This document shows, piece by piece, positions 54,602 through 64,000 of a DNA stretch of 64,000 nt (position 1 is its first letter; every line of letters starts with the position of its first letter). The stretch is taken from assembly GCA_030280995.1 (NCBI GenBank), contig JASXTE010000002.1:14522683-14586682 (forward strand), written 5' to 3'. A model generated the notes under the pieces. It saw nothing but the letters and a program-made list of their open reading frames with translations. It did no database searches and had not been told where the DNA came from. Both the position numbers and the translations under genes were made by a program. This DNA comes from Hemileia vastatrix (Eukaryota > Basidiomycota > Pucciniomycetes > Pucciniales > Zaghouaniaceae).

Positions 54602-55506
54602 ATGAAGATCAGTTTAACCTGTGATATGGATAATATTCCTGCTAGTCTTAAAAAGAAACCATACCCTTCTTCACCAATGAAGAGAAAAGACATAGAGGAT
54701 AATATTAAGATGTTATTGAATATGAACATTCTTGAGAAGGTTGAAACTACACCAAAATATTGTGTAATATCACCAGTGCTAATTTCTTATGAACAAGATA
54801 AAGCAAGACTGTGCAGTGATTATAGAGCATTAAATAAAGTTACAGTAGATGATATTTATCCCTTGCCAAGGATTGCCTCTATAAATTCTACCCTTAAAGG
54901 TGCTAAGTATATAAGTTGCCTAGATGGAAATAAAGGGTACCATAAAATTCCTGTTGAAAAGAACTCACAGAACTTTTTGTTGATAACAACACACATGGAA
55001 ATTTATAAATATGTCAGAATGCCATTTGGACCAAAAAATTCTCCATCAGTATTTCAGAAGTTAATGGATATAAAATTCCATAATGAAATGATTGAAGGAT
55101 GGTTAATGGTATACATTGATGACATCATACACTACGCAATATAGGGGGTGGACTTGCTAGCAAGTCCTCAACCTGAACTCAGATGGAACTCAGATGGAAC
55201 TCAGACTGAACTCATACTGAACCCATACTGAACTCTACTTGAACACCCACCTAAAACTGTTCTTCTGAGTGGTGTTCATTCCTGATTGTATGGCTCCTTT
55301 ATCAATAGCTCAATGTGTGTTCAATCTATGGTGAGTTTGGGTCCAAGGTTGCGGACTTGCTAGCAAGTCTGCCCCCCATATTGTGTGGTGATAGTGTTCT
55401 CTAAAACTTATGATGAACACTTAATCCATTAAAAGAAGGTATTTAAGAAAATGGATGGTATAAAAAGGACCCTTGCATTGAAAAAATGTAAATTTAGGTT
55501 TGAATC
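54602..55506 (+). pseudogene. pol (RT): Reverse transcriptase of element 2, split by MITE
   Basis: RT motifs KARLCSDYRALN, CLDGNKGYHKIPV and MPFGPKNSPSVFQ are present. VYIDDII is cut at 55129 by a 261-bp insertion, and the rest of the motif (VFSKT) begins after the duplicated ATA at 55394. A TAA lies near 55421 and a 1-nt shift near 55510 precedes the connection region. The first part is open for 180 codons. Inactive. Confidence 0.9.
55130..55390. mobile_element. 261-bp CACTA MITE inside the RT catalytic motif
   Basis: The left end is CACTACGCAATATAGGGGGT and the right end, on the other strand, CACCACACAATATGGGGGGC. Perfect inner palindromes of 18 bp (55150-55167, GGACTTGCTAGCAAGTCC) and 16 bp (55354-55369) follow the ends. 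The target duplication is ATA (55127-55129 and 55391-55393). The left subterminal region has tandem 10-11-bp phrases (GAACTCAGATG, GAACTCAGACT, GAACTCATACT). No coding capacity. Confidence 0.92.
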
Positions 55507-55512
55507 TTTAAA

Positions 55513-57808
55513 GTGCTTGGTCATATTGTATCTGGATTACAAATATGTGTAGACCAAAATAATGTGGCTGCAATAAAGAATATTGGAATTCCTCAAAATG
55601 TAAAGGATGTACAATCTTTTCTTGGAATGTGTGGTTATTATAGACAATATATAAAAAACTACCAATCAATTACTGCACCATTGACCACACTGATAAAGAA
55701 ATCAGAAGCTTTCATTTGGAATAATGAAAGACAAATGGCTTTTGATAAGTTGAAAGAATGTTTAATGATAGATCCTATCTTGCGATTACCAGATTTCCAA
55801 TTACCTTTTGTATTATATACAGATGCAAGTTTTATTGGTCTGGGTGCTGATTTGCATCAAAAACAACTTATTGAAGGAAAAATGTCAGAAGTAGTATTCT
55901 GCTATATTTCACGTACTCTAAGAAGTAGTGAATTGAAATATGGTGCTACTCAACTTGAATGTTTGGCAGTAGTATGAGCTCTTGAGAAGCTACATTATTA
56001 CCTTGAAGACCAAAAATTTGAGTTAATAACTGACTGTAGTGCAGTTAAGTCACTCTTAAACATGAAAACTCCTAATAGACACATGTTTAGATGGCAATTA
56101 GCTGTACAAGAATACAGAGGATGGATGACTATTACACATAGAGCAGGAACCTTGCACTCTAATTTAGATCTGTTATCTAGAGTACCTCTGCCTAATAATG
56201 ATGATAATCCTGCTTATGTTCCTGAGTAAGAGACTATTAACATTTATGGCATTTATATTGTAGATCTTGAGGATGAATTTATGCAATCAATTCTTGATAA
56301 TTATAATTCAGATCCTGAATTGAGTAAACTCACTACAATATTAAATGATCCATCTAATGCTTCAATGAATGTTTTAATAAAAACATTACCAAATAATTAT
56401 AAAGAGGCATTAGAAAAAGGAAAATTTTCCATTGAGGATGGTTTTATATATTACAGGAAAAAATTAAGTAATGTAATTTTCATTCCCCCTTCAATGAAGG
56501 AGTTAATGTTAAGTATATGTCATGATGATATATTGGCAGGTCATTTTGACTACCATAAAATATTAACCAGAGTAAAAAACACAGCTTGGTGGATTAACAT
56601 GTCTGAGGATGTTCAGAAATATGTTGAAACATGTGATTCTTGTCAAAAATCTAAAAGATTAACAGGCAAAAGAGCTGGTTTATTACAACAAATTGAGCAA
56701 CCAAAAGCTCCATGGGAAATTATTATCATGGGCTTTGTAACAGGTTTGCCAATAGCAGGACATAAGAGTTATAACTCCTGCTGGGTAATTGTAGATAGAT
56801 TTACAAAGATGTGTAAATTTATTCCTACCCACAAAGAGGTTTCTGAAAAGGACTTAGCTTTTTTATGGTGGACAAAAATGTTAAATATAGCAGGTTTCCC
56901 CAAAGCAATAGTTTCTGACAGGGATCCTAAATTTACTTCTGAGTTCTGGACATCACATATGGATGTTTCAGGGTGTCAATTGAAACTTTCTACAGCACAC
57001 CATCCACAAACTGATGGGCTAGCAGAAAGAATGATACAAGCTTTAGAAGATATGATAAGAAGATATTGTGCTTTTGGTCTTAATTTTAAAGACAATGACA
57101 AATTCACGCATGATTGGGTAACCCTTATCCCAGGTTTAGAATTTGCATACAATAGTACAGTACATTCTGTCACTGGAAAAAAGCCATTTGAGTTATGGTT
57201 GGGTTATGTACCTGATACCCCTGCTAAAACCCTTAATAAGTTACCTAGATTGGATATCCATCCAGGTACTAAATCTTTTCTTCAGATGCAAGAATTATGC
57301 AGAAAACATGCTCAAGAATGTATAAATAAGGCATTTGAGTATGAAAAGAAAAGATGGGATAAATCCCATAAAGAACAAATGTTCAAAGAGGGTGATGAAG
57401 TCCTTATTTCAACACTACATTTCAATTTAAATGGTAATGTTAAATTGAAGGATCCATTTTTTGGACCATTTGTAGTTAAAAAGATGGTTGGTAATAATGC
57501 TGTTGAGGTTATTCTATATGCACCATATGATAGAAAACATCCAGTGTTTCCTATTTCTCTTATAAAACCATACCATTCTAATGATACTGCTCCATTTCCA
57601 AGAAGATCAGGAAGGAATAAGCAGCAACCTGAAGAAGCAGTTGAAAAGGCAGACTTTGAAAAGATACTTAAAAAGAGACACCTTACTAAAGAAAAGGGAG
57701 TTGAGTATCTATTAAGATTTTAAAATAAATCAAGTGAATATGAACAGTGGATTCCAGAAAATGAAATCTCTGATCTTAAAAATCTCTTGAAAAAATTTAA
57801 ATCAAAAT
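55513..57808 (+). pseudogene. pol (RH-IN): RNase H, integrase and chromodomain of element 2
   Basis: One frame covers SFLGMCGYYRQYIKNY, then RNase H: YTDASFIGLG, the Glu in QLECLAVV, ITDCSAVKSL and a final LDLLSR. TGA 55975 replaces Trp and a TAA lies near 56227. The integrase is open from 56281 to 57720 with HHCC residues, SDRDPKF and GLAERMIQ. The first catalytic Asp is Gly (IIMGFVTG, codon 56731-56733). A TAA at 57721 cuts the chromodomain (NKSSEYEQWIPE beyond it). It keeps the RNase H segment that element 1 has lost. Confidence 0.9.
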
Positions 57809-57912
57809 AACACTGTTTATTCAGTATATGTATTATAAAAATATTTTTTATTTTTTCTATTTCACTCCTTACTTTTAATTAAAATGTCTTAACATTTTTT
57901 TTTATTTTTTTT

Positions 57913-57924
57913 GGGGTGAGGGAG
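57913..57924 (+). other. Element 2 polypurine tract
   Basis: GGGGTGAGGGAG after a T-rich run directly precedes the TGTCAG start of the 3' LTR. Confidence 0.8.
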
Positions 57925-59103
57925 TGTCAGCCTAGATATCCCTAGGACTGAGTATTTCTTATGCTTAAAATAAGATAACCTTAAGTAAATTAAGCTTATA
58001 TCTTGAAAATAAGGTTAAAATAATAATATATATTATTATATTATATTATATATATAATTATTATTCTATTATATAACTTATAGTAGTTTAAATAGCTTAT
58101 CCATAGCCTAATAATACTTATTAAGGTGTTAATGGAGTCATAATATACTTATCTTAAGTGATATGAAGTAATTATTGACATACATAAGCTTATATTTATA
58201 CATAAATCTCATATTCAGTGAAATATGCAGTATATTATGTATATTTAGGTATATACGTGGGTTTTAGCCCCTTAATAGCCTATAACTTTTGTTTTTCTGC
58301 TTATTTTAGGTCATATGGATGAAATCAGTGGACTCACAATGCCTACAGAAGCATAGACATCTATATCAGGCACATACACTCAGTTTGGACAACTTAATTT
58401 ACTTCCTTGGATGGTTATTCATGGATTTATGGGTTGGAAGGTCATTTATGGGTTAATGTGGATGCTTAGAGATGTTATTGGGGCTGAGGCATTTTATTTT
58501 TTTCCTTTATATGCTTTTGGTTTCATTAAAACCTCTTTTTGATTATTTATTTTACCTGTTTCTTCATGGTATCTGCTTTTATCTGGATTTTCTATTTGTG
58601 GTATAGATCTGTGTTATCATTAATTGTGATGGAGGGTCCTTACTGGAGGTCTGGGTGATGAATCTTCTTGAAGTGGACGCCATGGGGAGGTGATGGGCCC
58701 TCACAGTGCTGTAATTGCCAGGGATAGCAGTGACATCATCTGGATTGAAGGTCTGTGCACTCCAGTGGATTTGGGTATAAGTAAAGAGGGATTTTGACGG
58801 TTATTTATCATCATTCACTTACTACAATTCAAAAAAAACACTAAAATACAATTAGTAGCATTCAGAAATATATTGTAAAGCCATTATAAGTTGATATTAT
58901 CTTTATATAAAGCTATAACTATATTTTATTCATCTATTTCCACCACCAGCACACATTTAAATCCAAGTATTGTGAGTTTTATTTGAGTATAAAAATTTTA
59001 TTAGTCTTCCCCTGAGGTTTAATCACTAAATCATTTATCAATAAGTAGTAGGACCATAAATAAACACTATTATATCATACTTGCATACTAGACTATACTG
59101 ACA
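57925..59103 (+). repeat. Element 2 3' LTR
   Basis: 1179 bp, TGTCAGCCTAG...CTATACTGACA, followed by GTAAA (59104-59108). Confidence 0.95.
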
Positions 59104-59108
59104 GTAAA

Positions 59109-61012
59109 TCTGTTGGTGGTTCTGGTCCCCATGAATCTTCTAGGACCAAGGTAGTGAAGCAAAGAGCTCACTTTGAGAAGCCAGTGGCTTCTGGTCAATT
59201 TAATGTTATGGACTCTGTCCTGGAAAGGATGAATCAGGTTCAGGTTCCCCTTAATTATGGGGAGTTCTATGCTATCATTCCTGGGTTGGCTGATAGGCAG
59301 AAAAAGTTTTTTACCAAGAGAAGGGTTTCTTCTGAGGATTTAGAATACATTTGCAATTCTGCCAAAAAATTTGGTAAGGGGTTAGAAACTCATTTTTCTG
59401 CTCCTCCTGGTTATGTAATTGTTACCCTGAATGGCAGGAAGGCTAGGGCATTGTTGGATTCAGTCTCTCAGATTAACCTGATTTCTTTGTTTGAGGCTAC
59501 TCATCTGGGCCTCCCCATCAAGACAGGTATTGGTGGAAATTTAAGAGGGATTGGTGGCCATGTCACTGAATTTATTAGAACAGCTGAGTTTGTGAATCTG
59601 GATGTTGATGGAGCCTCAGGGAAGGTTCATTTTTAAATTGCCAAAGGCACTGTAAAATCTGTTTTGGGTGGGCCAATCTTGATGGATTTTCAAGCAAGAA
59701 TTTGCTGTAAATTTGATGTGGGAATCATTTTGGAATTGACTGGTTAAGATGAAAGGAGACTTCAAATGAGGTTATAATCTCCTGGAGATGATGGTTGGGA
59801 GACCAGGCCTGGTTTGTCTTCAATGTGCCATTTCATGAATTGTTGTAGGAGAAGAAGAAAAGTGGGTGCTGCCTCTAGTTTTTTGGAGTGTGGCTCAGGA
59901 TCTAGAGAGAGTCTGTATTTTTTAGAGTGATGAGGACTGATCACCCAAATTCTACAACCTCTCCCTAAGATGAGGAAATCCCAGGTTGTAGTAGGTCAGC
60001 TCCCTTAAAGATATACCAATTGGATTTTCAACTTTCTCTTTTTTATGTTTCTCTTCTCTGCAAGTATTCTTCAGGTTTTTTATCAAGTATCTGTTCCCTC
60101 TCAAAATTCTCAATTATTTTGAATTCAAGTTTAAATAAGAAGATTGGTTAAATATATTTATTGAAAGATATGCCAAAAATCTGTGGAGTGGTGAGATTTG
60201 GGTCTAAAAGTAAATCCTCCCAATTGTGCACTGCTAGGGCTTCTTCTACACCTTTGAAAAACTTTACCTTTGCCACGTCTGTGAGCATTGGGGAAACCCA
60301 TGATTATTTTTGTAGGATAAAAGAAGACTCAAGTAAAGAAAATAAAAATTTTAAGATAATTGAAGTAAACCATGAAAAAAATCCAAAGACAATCAAGAAA
60401 GAAGAAAAGAATTTTTTTTGTGAAGATCAGAAAGATCAATTTTTGGGCCTCCAGCATGAGGTTAAACTGCACAGAATTTTGAAGAAAGAAGATCATCAAG
60501 ATCAATTTTTGGGCCTCCGGCATGAGGATAAATTGAAAAATTTCAGAAGATGTGATTCAGAAGATGAATCAAGATTTGAAGATTTAGAAGATGGAAGTGA
60601 GGATGAAGATGTGAAATTGCAGAAAGGTTTTGGAGTGGCGAGATTGAGGAAAAAAAGTAAGTCCTCCCAATTGTGCACCCCTAGGTTTTCTTCTACACCT
60701 TTCAAAAACATTACCTTTGCTTCACATGTGAGCAATGGGGAAACCCTTGGTTTTTGCTCTAGGCCTGGTGGTGAAGATGTCCTGAAGATCCCTCAAGTTA
60801 AAGGTGGAGCTGTAAAGTATAAGAAGGTAGGGCAGACAATTAGGCTTGTCAATGAGCCTATGCCTGTAGGTTTGAATCCTCCTTTTAAGAGACCTCCTTT
60901 GTAAAGAGATCCATATCATATTCCCCTGGTGAAGAGTCCTCCTGATTTTGTGGAAACTGCTAGGGTTACTGTGGAAAGGTTGAAAGTTGTTAATTTTGGT
61001 CCTGATGATTGA
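59109..61012 (+). pseudogene. pol: Protease and pre-RT region of element 4
   Basis: The first ORF (to 59636) holds VPLNYGEFYAIIPGL and a retropepsin-like segment VTLNGRKARALLDSVSQINLIS. The usual Asp-Ser/Thr-Gly is Asp-Ser-Val, so activity is doubtful. Stops follow to about 60150. The second ORF (60161-60904, 247 codons) has two copies of a SKSSQLC module (60206 and 60653) with STPxKNxTFA, plus a tandem DQFLGLxHE phrase. It then has YKKVGQTIRLVNEPMPVG, which in basidiomycete Gypsy pol lies just before RT. The frame ends in satellite at about 61013, so RT is missing here. Confidence 0.65.
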
Positions 61013-64000
61013 TTGATACAGATCACCTCAAGTGTCCTTCTGAACAACGGTCTGACTCTCAGAAGGACACTTTGGTAGTGCATATCATCTAGGTGGTATG
61101 TCTGTACAAGTGCATGTTGTATTTATTATCAAAGTGTTCTTCTGAGCATCAGCCTGTTGTTCAGAAGGACACTTTTGATCAATTCTGGAACAAATGCACT
61201 TGGATGTGTATCCAAAAATTAAAAGGTAAGCTTATTAGAAGAGCTTCAGGCCTCTTTTCATGCAGTATTTAAAGTGTCCTCCTGAAAAGCATTCTGACAC
61301 TCAGAAGGACACTTTGATAATGCATATAATCTATTTGGTATGTCTGTATAAGTGCATGTTGTATTCATTATCAAAGTGTCCCTGTGAGCATTGGACTGTT
61401 GTTCAGAAGTCACTTTTGGTCAGTTCTGGCGCAACTTTACTCTTATGGCTCACCAAAAATCAAACTATAAGACCATTAAAATATCTCATGGAATACAGAT
61501 CACCTCAAGTGTCCTCCTGAACAACAGTCCAATGCTCAGAAGGACACTTTAATAATGCATAAAAAAATGTAATATATCTATACAAGTGCATGTTGTATTC
61601 ATTTTCAAAGTGTCCTTCTGAGCGTTTTACCATTTTTCAGAAGGACACTTTTGATCATTTCTGGGACAAATTAACCTTTATGGGTAGCCAAAAGTCAAAA
61701 AGTAAGCTTTTTAGAAAAGCCTTAGGCCTTTTTTATGAACAATCAAAGTATCCTTCTGAACAACAGTCTGACTCTCAGAAGGACACTTTGATAATGAATA
61801 AAACATGCACTTGCGTAGATATATTACATTTTTATATGCATTATCTAGGTTTCCTTCTGAGTGTCAGACCGTTGTTCAGGAGGACACTTGAGGTAATATG
61901 TATGCCATGAGGTATTCTAATGGTCTTGGTATTAGATTTTTGGTGAGCCATAAAAGTGAAGTTGTCCCACACTTGGTCAAAAGTGTCCTTCTGAACAATG
62001 GTCTGAAGCTCAGAACAACAATTTGATAATAAATACAACATGCACTTATACAGACATACCACATAGATGATATGCATATTCACAGTGTCCTTCTGAATGT
62101 TGGTCTGTTGTTCAGAAAGACAATTTTGACCAAGTCTGGGACAACTTCACTTTTATGGCTAATCAAAAATCAATATGTAAGCTTATAAGAAAGAGCTTCC
62201 ATCCCTCTTTTTACACAGTACTTACAGTATCCACTTGAACGACAGCTCAATTTTGAGGTATACATTTTGAAAATAAATTCTGGATGTATTTGTATTCATA
62301 AAATTCTGGATAAGTGTTTTTTTCATTTGAAGTGTGATGCTCAAAATTGGTTCAAAATGTCCTCCTGAAAAACGGTCCAATACTCAGAAGGACACTTTGT
62401 TAGTGCATATCATCTATGTGGTATGTCTGTATAGTTGCATTTTGTATTCATTATCAAAGTGTCCCTATGAGAATTGGACTGTTGTTCAGAAGGACACTTT
62501 TGACCAAGTCTGGGGCAACTTCACTTTTAGGGCTCACCAAAAATCCAATACCAAGAACATTAGATTACCTCAAGTGTCCTCCTGAACAGCAGTCTGATGC
62601 TCAGAAAGACACTTTGATAATTCATATAAAAATGTAATATATCTATACAAGTGAATTTTGAATTCATTATCAAATTGTCCTTATGAGCGTTGGACCATTG
62701 TTCAGAAGGACACTATGAGAACTGCATAAAAAGAGGGCTGAAGCTATTCCTATAAGCTTATTTTTTGATTTTTGGATACACATACAAGTGCATTTTTCCC
62801 AGAATTCATCAAAAGTGTCCTTCTGAACAACAGTCCAACACCCAGAAGGACACTTTGATAATGAATTCAACATGCACTTGCATAGATATAATACATGTTT
62901 GATATTCATTATAAAGATGTCCTTCTGAGTTTCAGACTGTTGTTCAGAAGTCACTTTTGATCAGTTCTGGGGCAACTTTAATTTTATGGCTTACCAAAAA
63001 TCAAATTCTAAGACCATTAAAATACCTCATGCAATATAGATCACCTCAAGTGTCCACCTAAACAGCGGTCCAACGCTCAGAAGGACACTTTGATATTTCA
63101 TATAAAAGTGTAATATATCTATACAAGTACATGTTGTATTAATTATCAAAGTCTCCCTGTGAGAATCAGACTTTTGTTCAGAAGGACACTTTTGATCAGT
63201 TCTGTGGCAACTTCACTTTTAAGTCTCACCAAAAATCATATACCAAGACCATTAAAATACCTCATGGCATACATATTATCTCAAGTTTCCTTCTGAACCA
63301 TGGTCTGATGCTCAGAAGGACACTTTGATAGTGCATATATCTATTTGGTATGCCTGAATAAGTGCATGTAGTATTCATTATCAAAGTGTCCTTCTGAGCT
63401 TCAGACCTTTTTTCAGAAGGACACTTTTGAACAAGTCTGGGACAACTTCACTTTTATGGCTCACCATAAATCAAATACCAAGACCATAAGAATACCTCAT
63501 GGCATACAGATCACCTCAAGTGTCCACCTAAACAAGGGTCCGACACTCAGAGGACACTTCGATATTTCACTTAAAAATGTAATATATCTATACAGCTGCA
63601 TGTTGTATTCATTATCAAAGTGTCCCTGTGAGCATTGGACTTTTGTTCAGAAGGACACTTTTGATCAGTTCTGCGGCAACTTCACTTTTATGTCTCACTA
63701 AAAATCAAATTCTAAGACCATTAAAATACCACATGGCATACATATTACCTCAAGTGTTCTTCTGAACAAGGGTATGACACTCAGAAGGACACTTTGATAG
63801 TTCATATCATCTATGTGGTATGTCTGTATAAGTGCATGTTGTATTCAATATGAAAGTGTCCTTCTGAGTATCAGACCGTTGTTCAGAAGGACACTTGAGG
63901 TATTCTAATAGTCTTGGTATTGGATTTTTGGTGAGCCATAAATGTGAATTTGTCCCAGACTAGGTCAAAAGTGTCCTTCTGAGCAACGGTCCAACGATCA
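61013..64000. repeat. Second satellite: alternating inverted boxes
   Basis: Boxes of about 44 bp recur every 100-140 bp. Arms are AAGTGTCCTTCTGA and TCAGAAGGACACTT around a 15-17-nt centre (for example 61030-61073, near 61130, 61270, 61508, 61606, 61746). Neighbouring boxes are in opposite orientation: centres like ACAACGGTCTGACTC alternate with the reverse complement type CATCAGCCTGTTGTT. The basic period is therefore about 240 bp with inverted halves. Linkers also repeat in both orientations (TTTTGGTGAGCCATAA and its complement). The array starts abruptly within element 4 and runs off the window. Short frames inside are repeat artefacts. Confidence 0.85.

Larger units (their letters stand above)
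49992..59103 (+). mobile_element. Element 2: complete but mutated chromovirus
   Basis: Two 1179-bp LTRs, target duplication GTAAA (49987-49991 and 59104-59108), primer site, purine tract and all Ty3/Gypsy domains in order, ending in a chromodomain. Proteins are clear homologues of element 1. It carries several premature stops, two frameshifts, an integrase Asp-to-Gly change and a 261-bp MITE in RT. The LTR pair differs at noticeably more positions than the element 1 pair, so this insertion is older. Confidence 0.95.
47231..61012 (+). mobile_element. Element 4: Ty3/Gypsy element, nested and truncated
   Basis: It comprises a 5' LTR (47231-48303), a primer site (48308-48322), Gag pieces (48412-49991) and, beyond the inserted element 2, protease and pre-RT pol (59104-61012). 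The Gag frame runs into the GTAAA duplication at 49987 and resumes directly after 59108. No RT or 3' LTR is in the window: the sequence changes abruptly into satellite near 61013. The LTR and Gag are diverged relatives of element 3, and many stops mark an older insertion. Confidence 0.8.

Noticed and set aside
61013..64000. CRISPR-like array
   Set aside because: Repeats are long imperfect inverted boxes in alternating orientation with repeated linkers, in a eukaryotic genome, and there are no unique spacers.

Overview
The window looks like repeat-dense, AT-rich chromosomal DNA of a filamentous fungus, most likely a basidiomycete of the rust order (Pucciniales). Three things point that way: short GT-AG introns of about 50-70 nt, chromodomain Ty3/Gypsy elements, and a tnp2-type (CACTA/Plavaka-like) transposase accompanied by accessory proteins of a kind I associate with rust genomes. 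A very large AT-rich rust genome such as Austropuccinia would fit; that is inference from memory. I see no rRNA, tRNA, CRISPR or prokaryotic feature. Almost every protein gene here belongs to a mobile element, and most are broken.

Layout. 1-3.0 kb: noncoding DNA, then a broken Myb/SANT-like coiled-coil gene. 4.4-5.49 kb and 35.37-36.67 kb: two halves of a decayed SNF2 helicase gene. They are separated by one 29.9-kb insertion (5490-35371) with CACTA-type termini and a 3-bp target duplication (TAT). Subtracting later insertions, that element is about 10.4 kb and carries no transposase. Most of its interior is a roughly 600-bp satellite whose units contain near-perfect 46-bp palindromes. Four retroelements landed in it: a solo LTR (6133-7224, TSD ACGA), a full chromovirus (element 1, 9193-17834, minus strand, TSD ATATT), a collapsed LTR element (20444-22068, TSD GTTGG) and element 3 (24071-32132, minus strand, TSD GCGT).

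Element 3 is the most unusual piece. On its sense strand it encodes only a Gag-like protein. On its antisense strand it carries spliced genes whose products have a Zn2Cys6-like cysteine cluster. The first of these begins only 48 bp from the 3' LTR and could start inside it.

36.7-46.8 kb: an older, decayed tnp2 transposase gene (40.0-43.4 kb) with two accessory-protein pseudogenes (36.7-37.9 kb minus; 43.9-46.8 kb plus). The second is split by a 1.2-kb non-autonomous CACTA-type element (TSD ACT). A solo LTR of the element-3 family lies at 38864-39975 (TSD CCGT). 47.2-61.0 kb: element 4, a Gag-Pro-Pol relative of element 3. It is interrupted by a complete but mutated chromovirus (element 2, 49992-59103, TSD GTAAA), which in turn holds a 261-bp CACTA MITE inside its reverse transcriptase (TSD ATA). 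61.0-64.0 kb: a second satellite of inverted boxes that shares AAGTGTCC arms with the first satellite.

How the parts may work together (inference): the non-autonomous CACTA elements share one terminal design, CAC termini, a G-rich stretch, then a palindrome centred on TGCTAGCA. They were probably moved by a tnp2 transposase related to the decayed one here. Element 3 would depend on pol from element-4-like relatives. Exact target duplications and reading frames that resume across the insertions give a clear relative order of events.
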